Assembly (NCBI RefSeq): GCF_026340095.1
Contig: NZ_JAPEPO010000001.1
Location: 5,728,001 to 5,792,000 of the forward strand
Length of the DNA stretch: 64,000 bases
Direction of reading: 5' to 3'
DNA from: Streptomyces sp. NBC_01446
GTDB taxonomy: Bacteria; Actinomycetota; Actinomycetes; Streptomycetales; Streptomycetaceae
This document shows positions 1 through 8,356 of this stretch, piece after piece. The notes beneath the pieces are model-generated. The model saw only the letters and a program-made list of their open reading frames with translations. It had not been told where the DNA came from and ran no database searches. How positions within the stretch are numbered: position 1 is the first letter of the stretch; every line of letters starts with the position of its first letter. A program made the position numbers and the translations under genes.

Positions 1-556
1 GATAGTCCTCCACCCGCGTGAGGTTGTCGCCGATCCGGTCGCCGCGCCCTTCGAGGGCGGTGGCGAACGCGGAGAGCGTGGCGTTGAGCTTGCCGGGCCG
101 CACGGTCCGCAGCAGCGGCAGCAGGTCGTTCATCAGCTGCTGGAGCTCGATGCCGACGCGCGTGCGGTCCTGGGTGATGACATCCCCGGCACGGATGGGC
201 CGGGCCCAGGGCCGCGCGGGCGCGACCAGGTCGACGTACTTCTCGCCGAACAGCGTCTTGGGCAGCAGTCGCGCGTGCACGTCGGACGGGATGGACGCGA
301 CGTACTCCGGCTTCAGCGCGAGGTCGAGCGTCGCCTTCGTCCCGTCCGCGCGCACCGCGCGCACCTCACCGACCAGCAGCCCGCGCAGCTTGACGTCGGC
401 GCGCGGATCGAGCTGGTTGCCGAGGCTGTCGGCCTCCAGCGTGATCCGTACGACCGAGGTGAACACCTGCTGGTACGCGGCGACGGACAGGGACAGCAGC
501 AGCGCGAGCACGGCGAGGAACACGACGCCGTACAACCGCAGTCTCAGCACTCTCAT
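1..556 (-). CDS. MCE/MlaD family protein, 3' end cut by window edge
   Basis: Substrate-binding subunit of an Mce-type lipid importer, running off the left edge of the window, so only the N-terminal part (about 185 residues) is seen. An N-terminal membrane anchor (VVFLAVLALLLSLSVAAY, about residues 11-28) is followed by an MlaD-type beta domain with the typical run ADVKLRGLLVGEVRAV and the loop LPKTLFGEKYVDL. Members of this family form ring or tube channels that carry lipids or sterols across the envelope. The ATG at 556 lies 5 bases after the stop of the upstream permease gene, so it belongs to the same operon (ATPase, permease, permease, MCE). In actinomycetes several MCE genes usually follow in a row; the rest would be outside the window. 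Confidence 0.88.
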   Translation of the reverse strand, partial: MRVLRLRLYGVVFLAVLALLLSLSVAAYQQVFTSVVRITLEADSLGNQLDPRADVKLRGLLVGEVRAVRADGTKATLDLALKPEYVASIPSDVHARLLPKTLFGEKYVDLVAPARPWARPIRAGDVITQDRTRVGIELQQLMNDLLPLLRTVRPGKLNATLSAFATALEGRGDRIGDNLTRVEDY

Positions 557-561
557 ACGGC

Positions 562-1365
562 TCACCCGGCAATCCGCACAGTGGTGTTGGCGCCCCAGAT
601 CGCGAGCGACAGGAAGAAGTCGAGGACGTTGATCGCGACGATCGAGGTACGCACGGCGCGGCCCACGGCGACGCCGACGCCCGCCGGGCCGCCGCTCGCG
701 TAGTAGCCGTAGAAGCAGTGCACCAGGATGATCAGGACGGCGAAGACCAGCACCTTCCCGAAGGACCACAGCACGTCGACCGGCGGCAGGTACTGCTGGA
801 AGTAGTGGTCATACGTGCCCGCCGACTGCCCGTAGTAGCCGGTGGTGATGGTGCGGGCCGCGAAGTACGAGGACAGCAGCCCGACGACGTACAGCGGGAT
901 CACCGCGACGAAACCGGCGATCATCCGGGTGGTCACCAGGAACGGCAGCGAGGGCACGCCCATGACTTCGAGGGCGTCCGTCTCCTCGCTGATCCGCATC
1001 GCGCCGAGCTGGGCGGTGAACCCGGCGCCGACCGTCGCGGACAGCGCGAGCCCGGCCACCAGCGGGGCGATCTCCCGGGTGTTGAAGTACGCCGACAGGA
1101 ACGCCACGAAGTTGGACGTGCCGAGCTGGTTCAGCGCGGCGTACCCCTGCAGGCCCACCTCCGTGCCCGTGAAGAACGACAGAAAGGCGATCACGCCGAC
1201 CGTGCCGCCCACGACGGCGAGGGCTCCGCGCCCGAAGCTCACCTCGGCGAGCAGCCGCAGGATCTCCTTCTTGTAGCGGCGCAGCGTACGGCCCGTCCAC
1301 GCCAACGAACGGCCGTAGAAGGAGAGTTGACTGCCCAGCTCCTCCAGACTCTTCAGCAACACCAT
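562..1365 (-). CDS. MlaE/YrbE-type ABC transporter permease B
   Basis: Integral membrane permease of an Mce lipid importer, 267 residues, the usual family length. It has five or six hydrophobic segments and the family signature near the middle: GFTAQLGAMRISEETDALEVMG, in which the EExDAL element is thought to contact the ATPase. It follows the first permease gene with a 3-base gap and precedes the MCE gene with a 5-base gap, so translation is probably coupled. Two non-identical permeases is the normal actinobacterial arrangement (YrbEA and YrbEB); this is the second. Confidence 0.93.
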   Translation of the reverse strand: MVLLKSLEELGSQLSFYGRSLAWTGRTLRRYKKEILRLLAEVSFGRGALAVVGGTVGVIAFLSFFTGTEVGLQGYAALNQLGTSNFVAFLSAYFNTREIAPLVAGLALSATVGAGFTAQLGAMRISEETDALEVMGVPSLPFLVTTRMIAGFVAVIPLYVVGLLSSYFAARTITTGYYGQSAGTYDHYFQQYLPPVDVLWSFGKVLVFAVLIILVHCFYGYYASGGPAGVGVAVGRAVRTSIVAINVLDFFLSLAIWGANTTVRIAG

Positions 1366-1368
1366 GCC

Positions 1369-2139
1369 TCAGCCCCTCTGCGGAACGATCTGGAAGTACA
1401 CGGCGGTCATCACGAAGTTCGTCACGAACAGCAACATGAAGGTGATCACCACCGACTGGTTCACCGCGTCGCCCACACCCTTCGGGCCGCCCTTCGCGCT
1501 CAGTCCCTTGTACGAGGCGACGATCGCGGCGATCGCGCCGAAGACCAGCGCCTTGATCTCCGCTGCCCACAGGTCGGAAAGCTGGGCGAGCGTGGTGAAG
1601 GAGGCGAGGTAGGCGCCCGGAGTGCCGTTCTGCAGCACGACGTTGAAGAAGTAGCCGCCCGCGACGCCGACCACCGACACCAGACCGTTGAGCAGCACCG
1701 CCACCAGCATCGAGGCCAGCACGCGGGGGACGACAAGGCGGTGGATGGGGTCGATGCCGAGGACCTGCATCGCGTCGATCTCCTCACGGATCTTCCGCGC
1801 CCCGAGGTCCGCGCAGATCGCCGTGCCGCCGGCGCCCGCGATCAGCAGCGCGGTGACGATCGGCGAGGCCTCCCGCAGGACGGCGAGGACCGAGGCGGCC
1901 CCGGAGAAGGACTGGGCGCCGAGCTGCCGGGTCAGGCTGCCGATCTGCAGCGCGATGACCGCGCCGAACGGGATGGACACCAGCGCCGTCGGCAGGATCG
2001 TGACGCTCGCGACGAACCACGCCTGCTGGATGAACTCCCTCGCCTGGAAAGGACGTCGGGGAACGGTCCGGACGACATCCAGCGCCATCGCGAAGAGGTT
2101 CCCCGACTGCCGGAGCGCGCCGGTCGGTGAGAGGTTCAT
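1369..2139 (-). CDS. MlaE/YrbE-type ABC transporter permease A
   Basis: First of the two permeases of the Mce lipid import system, 256 residues. The family signature is visible as GTAICADLGARKIREEIDAM with the conserved EExDAM coupling element, and the protein has the expected hydrophobic segments (for example SVTILPTALVSIPFGAVIAL). Its start overlaps the stop of the ATPase gene by 4 bases (ATGA), a sign of translational coupling. Substrate class (lipid, fatty acid or sterol) follows from the family; which one cannot be told from the sequence. Confidence 0.93.
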   Translation of the reverse strand: MNLSPTGALRQSGNLFAMALDVVRTVPRRPFQAREFIQQAWFVASVTILPTALVSIPFGAVIALQIGSLTRQLGAQSFSGAASVLAVLREASPIVTALLIAGAGGTAICADLGARKIREEIDAMQVLGIDPIHRLVVPRVLASMLVAVLLNGLVSVVGVAGGYFFNVVLQNGTPGAYLASFTTLAQLSDLWAAEIKALVFGAIAAIVASYKGLSAKGGPKGVGDAVNQSVVITFMLLFVTNFVMTAVYFQIVPQRG

Positions 2140-3080
2140 GCGTCGGCCGCCTCCTTGCGGTGCAGCTCGGCCTCGCGCCGCGCGATCGCCTCCCAGCGGG
2201 GCGGGCGGGTGATGCCGGGGCCCGGCAGCAGGCGAGGCGTCATGTCGTTGCCGACGTGGCGGGCCTTGCGGTCCACGGCGCCGAGCCGGGCCAGCTCCTG
2301 CTCCACCTGGGCGGCGTCCTTCTCCTCGGCCATCCCGATGGGGCCCTCCATGCGGCCGTTCAGGAACTGCCGTACGACGGGCTCGTCGCTGGTGAGCAGC
2401 TTCTCGCGGGGCCCGAACATGACCAGTTCGCGCCGGAACAACAGGCCGATGTTGTCGGGCACCTGGCGGGCCGAGGCGATGTCGTGCGTGACGATCAGGA
2501 AGGTGGCGTTGATCTGCGCGTTGAGGTCGACGATGAGCTGGTTCAGGTACGCGACACGCACCGGGTCGAGGCCCGAGTCCGGCTCGTCGAACAGGATGAT
2601 CTCCGGATCGAGGACCAACGCCCGCGCGAGACCGGCCCGTTTGCGCATCCCGCCGGAGATCTCGCCGGGCAGCTTCTCCTCCGAGCCGATCAGGCCGACC
2701 ATGTCCATCTTCTCCAGCACGATCCGCCGGATCTGGCTCTCGGACTTGCGGGTGTGCTCACGCAGCGGGAAGGCGATGTTGTCGTACAGACTCATCGACC
2801 CGAACAGCGCGCCGTCCTGGAACAGCACGCCGAACAGCTTCCGCACCTCGTAGAGGTCGTGCTCGCGCAGCTTCGTGACGTCCCGGCCCGCGATCTTCAC
2901 AGAGCCCCGCTCAGGCTTCAGCAGCCCGACGAGCGTCTTGAGGAACACCGACTTGCCCGTGCCCGAGGGACCGAGCATGACCGAGACCTCCCCGGCGGGC
3001 AGCGTCAGCGACACGTCCTGCCAGATGACCTGGTGACCGAAGGACTTGGTCAGCCCTTCCACACAGATCTCGACACCCAT
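2136..3080 (-). CDS. MlaF/Mkl-type ABC transporter ATP-binding protein
   Basis: Energises the Mce transporter by ATP hydrolysis on the cytoplasmic face. Counting from the ATG at 3080: Walker A GPSGTGKS at residues 37-44, ABC signature ISGGMRKR at 141-148, Walker B IILFDEP at 161-167, switch His in VTHD. The C-terminal extension of about 60 residues after the nucleotide-binding core is normal for MlaF/Mkl relatives. An in-frame GTG lies three codons upstream (3089), but the ATG at 3080 has the better spaced AGGGTGG. It is first in the transporter operon; a 110-base gap separates it from the sigma factor gene upstream on the same strand. Confidence 0.94.
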   Translation of the reverse strand: MGVEICVEGLTKSFGHQVIWQDVSLTLPAGEVSVMLGPSGTGKSVFLKTLVGLLKPERGSVKIAGRDVTKLREHDLYEVRKLFGVLFQDGALFGSMSLYDNIAFPLREHTRKSESQIRRIVLEKMDMVGLIGSEEKLPGEISGGMRKRAGLARALVLDPEIILFDEPDSGLDPVRVAYLNQLIVDLNAQINATFLIVTHDIASARQVPDNIGLLFRRELVMFGPREKLLTSDEPVVRQFLNGRMEGPIGMAEEKDAAQVEQELARLGAVDRKARHVGNDMTPRLLPGPGITRPPRWEAIARREAELHRKEAADA

Positions 3081-3190
3081 CCGGTCCACCCTTCGACCCG
3101 CGGAGCTCCCCCGACATCTGCTCTACGGGGAGGGGCGGGGCGTCCGTCGCGGCGGGGGCGGATTTTTTCGGGGGTCCTGCGACGACGGTT

Positions 3191-4204
3191 CTACGGGAGT
3201 GCGGTCGTCGGGGTCGGGACCGCGGACGTGGCGGCGGGTGCATGGGGGAGCGCGGGGACGCGCGGCAGGTCTGACACGTCGGGGACAGCGGGGACTTGGG
3301 GGACTTGTGGGACACGGGGGACGGACGGCACCGGTGCCAGCGAGGCGTCCGGCAGGGACGGCGCCGACAGCGGCAGCAGCGACCGGTCGTGCTCGCGGGG
3401 TGACACCGTAGGCGTCGCCGTCGGAGACGGCGAGGCGGCCGGCGGATCACGCCTGTCGTCCGGGGTGACCGGCCGGCCGACGCCGTCCGGCCGGACGGTC
3501 TCCGTGGCCCCCCGGTCCGTCTGGGAGACGGAGGACCGGGAAGCCGCGCCGCCGGGCCCGGCACCGTCGTGTACGTACGGCAGCACGAACCCCGCCACCG
3601 CCAGCGTCGCGGCCGTCGACGTCACCGCCACGGCCTGCGCGTGCCCGCCCGCACGCAGCTTGCCGCGCCCCCACAGGAACAGAGCCAGGCCCAGCGTTCC
3701 GGCCAGGGAGTTGCGAAGGGTGCGCCGAGCTCGGGCGAGCAGCGACTCGACGGTGCGATAGCTCAGCCCCATGCGTACGGCGACCTGGCCGACATCGAGG
3801 TCCTCGGACTTCAGCCGGAGTGCCTCGGCCTGGCGCGCGGGCAGCTCCCCGCTGCGTACGGCCAGCCACCTGGCCTCGTCCCGGTCGCACACCGCTTCCT
3901 CGACGGGCACCGGGCCCGGCACGGCGAGCGTGGGGCTGCGGTGCACCTCGGCCTCGCGGTTGACCTGGCGGTACCGGTCGACGCACAGCCGCATGGTCAC
4001 GGTCGTCAGCCAGGCGCCGAGGCGCTCGTCGTCCAGATCAGGGCGCTCCGCGGCGCGCAGCATCGCCTCGTGCACCGCGTCCTCGGCGTCCTCCAGGCTC
4101 ATCGACCTGCGCCGGGCCACCTTGAGCAGTTGCTCGCGGTGGCTCCACATGTGCTGCCAACGTTCGTCGGCCGCTCGCGTCTGTGCGGGCATGTCCGTCG
4201 CCAT
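3191..4204 (-). CDS. ECF-type sigma factor with C-terminal membrane segment and Pro-rich tail
   Basis: RNA polymerase sigma-70 family, ECF group, 337 residues from the ATG at 4204. Region 2 spans about residues 20-85 (LEDAEDAVHEAMLRA, then WLTTVTMRLCVDRYR) and region 4 about 110-165 (LPARQAEALRL, then VAVRMGLSYRTVESLLARAR). A typical ECF factor would end near 175. This one continues with a hydrophobic stretch (LAGTLGLALFLWG, 167-179), a likely transmembrane helix at about 191-211, and a 125-residue Pro/Ser/Thr-rich tail with VP-x repeats. That suggests the factor is tethered to the membrane with its tail outside. It sits just upstream of the Mce operon on the same strand, and no anti-sigma gene is visible beside it. 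Confidence 0.9.
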   Translation of the reverse strand: MATDMPAQTRAADERWQHMWSHREQLLKVARRRSMSLEDAEDAVHEAMLRAAERPDLDDERLGAWLTTVTMRLCVDRYRQVNREAEVHRSPTLAVPGPVPVEEAVCDRDEARWLAVRSGELPARQAEALRLKSEDLDVGQVAVRMGLSYRTVESLLARARRTLRNSLAGTLGLALFLWGRGKLRAGGHAQAVAVTSTAATLAVAGFVLPYVHDGAGPGGAASRSSVSQTDRGATETVRPDGVGRPVTPDDRRDPPAASPSPTATPTVSPREHDRSLLPLSAPSLPDASLAPVPSVPRVPQVPQVPAVPDVSDLPRVPALPHAPAATSAVPTPTTALP

Positions 4205-4427
4205 GAGAGCCCCTTCGCACTCGCCCGCCGGTTCTCGTGCCGTCCGGCGGGTGGCGACATTACCGCCCAGTATCCGCAGTTGTGGAGGGGGAGGAGCCCA
4301 TCGAGTCCACACCGTTGCAGGTCAGTGGTTCGGCCCGAGCCTCTCCGTCACCGTGTGGAACCGCGCGGTGACGGAGGACGCGCTGGCGCGACCCCTGGGC
4401 CTCCGGAACCCCAGCTCCCCGGATCCC

Positions 4428-4703
4428 TCAGCGCAACGCGTGCGACGTACGCCCCGACGCCTCGTCGATCTCGTCGTGCGCCTTCGTCAGCATCTTCATC
4501 GCCAGCTCGTTGAGCGCCCTCGCTCCCGCGACCTCCTCGCCGACCCGCGGCTGGTTCGCGTCGGAGGGGTGGCGGCTCGCGTAGCCATGGGCCCGTACCT
4601 CGCTCCCGTCGGGGAGCCGGACGAGCGCGGCGGCACGCGTGCGGTGTGTGTCTTCCTCGAATTCCAGCTCGACATGCCATCCGACAGCGGTCTGTGCCGA
4701 CAT
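4428..4703 (-). CDS. DUF1876 family protein
   Basis: Small soluble protein of 91 residues with the DUF1876 pattern: GWHVELEFEEDTHRTRAAAL, then LPDGSEVRAHGYASRHPSD, then ending in a helix AGARALNELAMKMLTKAHDEI. Function of the family is not established; the fold has been likened to a double-stranded-RNA-binding domain. The ATG at 4703 is chosen because a CCGGAGGT ribosome binding site lies just upstream; a longer frame to 4763 would add 20 residues without family support. It stands alone between the sigma factor and a glycosyltransferase. Confidence 0.82.
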   Translation of the reverse strand: MSAQTAVGWHVELEFEEDTHRTRAAALVRLPDGSEVRAHGYASRHPSDANQPRVGEEVAGARALNELAMKMLTKAHDEIDEASGRTSHALR

Positions 4704-4790
4704 CGTGATCACCTCCGGGACTGCTATTACCAGGGTGCGCCTGTCGGGCTCCCGACGCACCACGTCCCGCCCCGCCGCCTGCGAACCGGC

Positions 4791-5684
4791 TCAGATCACC
4801 GGCGGCCGCCCGAGCCGCGTCATGCGCCACGCGGTGCGCCAGCGCATCGGCCGCCGGCCCCCGCACGGCGTGCGCACGCCCTCCACGAAGCCGCCCGCCC
4901 ACGCGCGCAGACCTCCGGCGGACCGGGTGCGGGCGAGCGTGAGGAGGGTCCAGGTGCCGAGGTAGAGCGGGATCAGGGGGAGGGGGAGCCGGCGCCGGGC
5001 CAGCCAGACGCGGTTGCGGGCCGTCATGCGGTGGTAGACGGCGTGCCGGGCGGGCGAGGTCTTGGGGTGCTGGAGCAGGAGCGACGGCTCGTAGACGACC
5101 TTCCAGCCGGCGTCGAGGGCGCGCCAGGCGAGGTCGGTCTCCTCGTGCGTGAAGAAGAAGTCGGCGGGCCAGTCGCCGGTCTCGGCGAGCATCCGCATCG
5201 AGAACGCGTGGCCGCCGCCGAGGAACGCCGTCACCTCACCGCCCCGCATCGGGTCCTTCGCGCGCAGCCGCGGCACGTGGCGGCGCTGCGTCTCGCCGTG
5301 CTCGTCCGCGATGCGGAAGCCGACGATGCCGAGGCGCGGGTCGCCGGCGTACAGGTCGCGGACGGTACGGAAGACGTCCGCGTCGACGAGGAGTCCGTCG
5401 TCGTCGAGCTCGACCGCCACGTCCACGTCGCCGAAGTCGCGCAGCCACGCCAGGGCGACGTTGCGGCCGCCGGGGCAGCCAAGGTTGTCGTCGAGTTCGA
5501 CGGTCGTGACGGTGAAGGGCAGGCCGGAGCCGGTGAAGTCGGGCAGCGGCGAGCCGTTGCCGACGAGGACGACCCGCGTCGGCGGCACGTCCTGCTTCGC
5601 CACCGCCGTCAGGAGGGCGTCCACCTCCCTGGGCCTGTTGCCCATCGTCACGATCGCGACGCCCAGACGCGGCGGTTGCTCCAC
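4791..5684 (-). CDS. Glycosyltransferase family 2
   Basis: Cytoplasmic or membrane-associated GT-A fold glycosyltransferase of 297 residues. It opens with the nucleotide-binding beta strand LGVAIVTMGNRP (8-19). It has NLGCPGGRNVAL (67-78) and the metal-binding acidic motif ELDDDGLL (92-99), followed by the acceptor-site region FFTHEETDLAWRALDAGW. The C-terminal part is basic with a hydrophobic stretch (LPLIPLYLGTWTLLTLA) that may contact the membrane. The GTG at 5684 is preceded by GGGGAG at good distance. The sugar donor and acceptor cannot be told; it is not inside an obvious polysaccharide cluster. Confidence 0.88.
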   Translation of the reverse strand: MEQPPRLGVAIVTMGNRPREVDALLTAVAKQDVPPTRVVLVGNGSPLPDFTGSGLPFTVTTVELDDNLGCPGGRNVALAWLRDFGDVDVAVELDDDGLLVDADVFRTVRDLYAGDPRLGIVGFRIADEHGETQRRHVPRLRAKDPMRGGEVTAFLGGGHAFSMRMLAETGDWPADFFFTHEETDLAWRALDAGWKVVYEPSLLLQHPKTSPARHAVYHRMTARNRVWLARRRLPLPLIPLYLGTWTLLTLARTRSAGGLRAWAGGFVEGVRTPCGGRRPMRWRTAWRMTRLGRPPVI

Positions 5685-5777
5685 GGCCGACTCCCCATTT
5701 CCTCGGACATCCCGGTGCGGTGCCCGCGATCGTATCCGTTCACCGGGAAGTCACCGGGCAGCCAGGGGGAGTTGGGA

Positions 5778-6368
5778 TCAGGTGCCGGGTTCCGCCGTCC
5801 ACCCCGTCTCGGCCGCCCAGGGTTCCGCGACCGTCACCACCAGGTCGACCACCGGGTCCTTCACGTCGGCGTAGGTGCCGGTGTCGGAGACGCGGGAGGC
5901 GAGGGCGTACTTGAAGTGGGTGTAGGCCGTGACCGCCTCCGGGTGGGTGCGGAACCAGTCGCGGAAGAGCAGGGCCAGGCGTTCGTTGGGGGAGCCGGCG
6001 AGGCGTACGTGCAGGTTGACCGGCTCGGCGGGTGTGCCGCGCCGGGACCAGAAGCGCTTGGCCCAGAGGGTCGGTACGTCGTCCCGGCCCGCCGGTACGT
6101 GGTCCCGGCGGTAGGGGGAGAGCCGGAAGCCCAGGTCCGCGAGGGGGCCCGCGAAGGCGGCCTCCGCCTCGTCGAGGTCGGCGACGCTCACCTGGAGGTC
6201 GTAGACGGGCTTGGCCGCCATTCCGGGGATCGACGTGCTGCCGATGTGTTCCGTCCGCAGGGCCAGCGGGCCGAGCGCCGCGCCGAGTTCGGCGCACAGC
6301 GCGCGGCCCCGCTCCGGCCAGGCCGCGTCGTACGGGGCGACGACGGGGATCTCCGGCTCGGGCATCAT
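5778..6368 (-). CDS. GrpB family (UPF0157) nucleotidyltransferase-like protein
   Basis: GrpB/UPF0157 proteins have a nucleotidyltransferase fold; their reaction is largely uncharacterised. The 196-residue product shows the family core: VAPYDAAWPERGRALCAEL near the N terminus, then EHIGSTSIPGMAAKPVYDL with the G-S-T-S catalytic-loop pattern and the following acidic residue, then NLHVRLAGSPNERLALLFRDW. The start overlaps the stop of the MOSC gene by one base (TGATG), so the two are probably co-translated. Two ATG codons stand in a row (6368 and 6365); either could be used. Confidence 0.87.
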   Translation of the reverse strand: MMPEPEIPVVAPYDAAWPERGRALCAELGAALGPLALRTEHIGSTSIPGMAAKPVYDLQVSVADLDEAEAAFAGPLADLGFRLSPYRRDHVPAGRDDVPTLWAKRFWSRRGTPAEPVNLHVRLAGSPNERLALLFRDWFRTHPEAVTAYTHFKYALASRVSDTGTYADVKDPVVDLVVTVAEPWAAETGWTAEPGT

Positions 6369-6925
6369 CAGACGGCTTCCAGCGCGACGTGCGGCTCGGC
6401 CGGCAGGACCACGCGGATCGCGTCGCCGGGGCGCACCACGCCGCCGGTCCGCACCACGCTCATGATCCCGCCCTTGCGGACGACCGCCCCGTTCTCGTCG
6501 CGCCCGACGACCCGCTTGAGCAGCCCGTCCTGGAAGTGGTCGATCTGCAGGCAGGGGTTGCGCAGGCCCGTGACCTCGACGACGGCGCCGCCCTCGCCCA
6601 GATGCAGGAGCGTGCCCGCGGGCAGTGCGAGGAGGTCGATGCCGGTCGTCGTGACGTTCTCCCCGAGGTCGCCGGGAGCGACGTCGTGGCCCTGCTCAGC
6701 GACCTCGGCGAACAGTTCCTCGTGCATCAGGTGGACCTGCCGCAGGTTCGGCTGCGTCGGGTCCTTCGCGACGCGGGAGCGGTGCTTGACCGTGACGCCC
6801 GCGTGCACGTCGCCCTCGACACCGAGCCCGGCGAGCAGCGTGATGCTCTCCCGGTTCGGCTTCGTGAAGGAGTACGTCTCGTTGCTGCTGACCGCGATGA
6901 CCTCGCCGCCGTCGAACCTGCCCAT
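6368..6925 (-). CDS. MOSC domain-containing protein
   Basis: MOSC domains are found at the C terminus of molybdenum cofactor sulfurases and in stand-alone proteins thought to handle sulfur for Mo enzymes. This stand-alone copy has 185 residues from ATG 6925. The family pattern is visible: LGVEGDVHAGVTVKHRSR, NLRQVHLMHEELF, PGDLGENVTTTGIDLLALP, and the conserved cysteine in LRNPCLQID. Longer frames upstream (to 6961 or 7005) have no family support. It is coupled to the GrpB-like gene by a one-base overlap. No Mo enzyme is encoded in the window, so its partner is unknown. Confidence 0.87.
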   Translation of the reverse strand: MGRFDGGEVIAVSSNETYSFTKPNRESITLLAGLGVEGDVHAGVTVKHRSRVAKDPTQPNLRQVHLMHEELFAEVAEQGHDVAPGDLGENVTTTGIDLLALPAGTLLHLGEGGAVVEVTGLRNPCLQIDHFQDGLLKRVVGRDENGAVVRKGGIMSVVRTGGVVRPGDAIRVVLPAEPHVALEAV

Positions 6926-7037
6926 GCCGGGCCCCCGTTTCCGCGCCGGTGATCCCTGCACCGGCCGCCTGATCCGTGATCCCGGCCGTCCGGACCGTGA
7001 TCCACGCCGAGCCTAACCCCGCCGGACCCGAGGGGCT

Positions 7038-7211
7038 TCAGCCCGTGTGCTCCGCGATCTGCGCCGCCACGTCACCCGGCGCCCGCTCCGTCGTGTCGAC
7101 GACGGTCGTCGCGCGCGACAGCCGGGGCAGCGCGTCGGCGTACGGCGCGACGAGCTCCTGTGACGTGGTGGTCCGGCCGGCGACGAAGCTGCCGTTCAGC
7201 CGGACGGTCAC
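7038..7211 (-). pseudogene. Internally deleted P-loop kinase remnant, 57 codons
   Basis: An open frame starting at GTG 7211 (GTGA overlap of 4 bases with the stop of the MazG-like gene). It begins with a P-loop kinase N terminus, VRLNGSFVAGRTTTSQELV, close to the LNGxFGxGKTTT pattern of small AAA/TmrB-like kinases but with the Walker lysine replaced (G-R-T). It then jumps straight to what looks like the C-terminal tail of the same family, TTVVDTTERAPGDVAAQIAEH. The roughly 110-150 residues normally between are missing without a frameshift. It is read here as a decayed gene; a functional micropeptide is possible but cannot bind ATP in the usual way. Confidence 0.6.
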
Positions 7212-7573
7212 GCGGTGAGCGACCTCTCGGCCACCCGGCGCAGATGCGCCGCCAGCACTTCGGGGGCCCGAGGGGTGAGCGTGCGCAGGGCGACCAGGGC
7301 CGTCACCACGACGTCGCAGAGTTCCGACTCGACGTCCTGCCAGGAGTGGCTCTCGCCCTTGCGCGGGTTCTGGCCCGTCGCGCCGATGACCGCCTGGGCG
7401 ACCTCGCCGACCTCCTCCGACAGCTTCAGCATCCGCAGCAGAAGGGCCTCGTCCGCGCTGCGGCGGTTGTGCGATTCGAGCCAGGCATGCAGCCCGTCGA
7501 CGGTCTCCCACACGCTGTCGTACGTGGGCGGGGCGAGGTCGTGCCGGGCGCTGGGCCGCGTGGTGTCGGACAT
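7208..7573 (-). CDS. MazG-like nucleotide pyrophosphohydrolase family protein
   Basis: All-alpha NTP pyrophosphatase fold, 121 residues, proposed to hydrolyse non-canonical or excess nucleoside triphosphates. The MazG core is seen as LLRMLKLSEEVGEVAQAVIG (ExxE metal-binding helix) followed by WQDVESELCDVVVTALVAL (ExxxD second metal helix). It starts with ATG at 7573 and its stop overlaps the start of the kinase remnant by 4 bases, showing that the pair was once an operon. Confidence 0.86.
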   Translation of the reverse strand: MSDTTRPSARHDLAPPTYDSVWETVDGLHAWLESHNRRSADEALLLRMLKLSEEVGEVAQAVIGATGQNPRKGESHSWQDVESELCDVVVTALVALRTLTPRAPEVLAAHLRRVAERSLTA

Positions 7574-7596
7574 ACCCGCAGCCTGCCACGGACGGG

Positions 7597-8169
7597 CTAC
7601 TCGTCCGTGGCGTCCAGGGAAACCTCCTCCGGACCCGGCTGCGGACCCGGCCCGCGCACCCGCTTGTTGCGCGACGCCACGACCGCGAGCGCCGCCGCGG
7701 CGCTGCCGACGAGCGCGGCCGGGACCATCCAGTGCCGGTCCAACGCGTGGCCGAGTGCGTGGTCGAGGGAGTAGCGGCCCGCGCCCGTCACAGCGAGGCC
7801 CGCGGCGACGAAGCCGAGGAAGGCCGGGTACTCGTAGCCGCCGCCCATGGCGAAGAAGCCGTTGGGCGCGTGCACCGCGGCGGCGCCGGCCATCGTGCCC
7901 GCCGCGGCGGCCCCGCCGACAGGCGTGGCGAGGCCGAGGGCGAGCAGGACGCCGCCGCCCGCCTCGCCGGCGCCGGCGGCCAGGGCGCTCGCCTTCGGCG
8001 GGGCGTAGCCCATGGCCTCCATCGCGGCGGTCGTGCCGTGCAGGCCCCCGCCGCCGAACCAGCCGAGCAGTTTCTGGGCTCCGTGCGCGGCGAGCACACC
8101 GCCCGTGCCCACGCGCAGCACGAGCAGTCCCAGGTCTTTGCGGTCCACACAGGTCTTGTGACAGGTCAT
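7597..8169 (-). CDS. DoxX family membrane protein
   Basis: Four-helix integral membrane protein of about 190 residues. The DoxX pattern is clear: LGLLVLRVGTGGVLAAHGAQKLLGWFGGGG in the first helix region, then the family-typical FFAMGGGYEYPAFLGFVAAGLAVTGAGRYSLDHAL near the third and fourth helices. DoxX proteins are linked to thiol/redox stress and quinone chemistry, but the role is loosely defined. The start is uncertain: ATG 8169 (MTCHKTCVDRKD) or the GTG at codon 8, which begins directly at the conserved DRKDLGLL. The C-terminal 25 residues are charged and likely cytoplasmic. Confidence 0.87.
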   Translation of the reverse strand: MTCHKTCVDRKDLGLLVLRVGTGGVLAAHGAQKLLGWFGGGGLHGTTAAMEAMGYAPPKASALAAGAGEAGGGVLLALGLATPVGGAAAAGTMAGAAAVHAPNGFFAMGGGYEYPAFLGFVAAGLAVTGAGRYSLDHALGHALDRHWMVPAALVGSAAAALAVVASRNKRVRGPGPQPGPEEVSLDATDE

Positions 8170-8356
8170 GGTCCTACGGTCCGGCAGGCGGGGCCGCGGC
8201 ACCCGGTAAGCGGGCCCGTTCGGGTGGCGGGTCCCGGGCCGCGGTGTGAGTCTGGGCCGGGGGCCCGGACCCCGTGCGGCCGGGCTCCCGCCCCGGCGAC
8301 GAACGACCGGAAGGTCCGGCACCGTAGCGCCGGAAGGAGAGGCAGGAGACGGCGTA

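Noticed and set aside
3140..3190. T-run (GGATTTTTTCGGGG) as a terminator before the Mce operon
   Set aside because: The T-run is on the plus strand, opposite to the genes on both sides, and has no stable stem before it.
3771..7016. Plus-strand frame of 1081 codons
   Set aside because: Pure shadow of several minus-strand genes caused by high GC; no motif in it.
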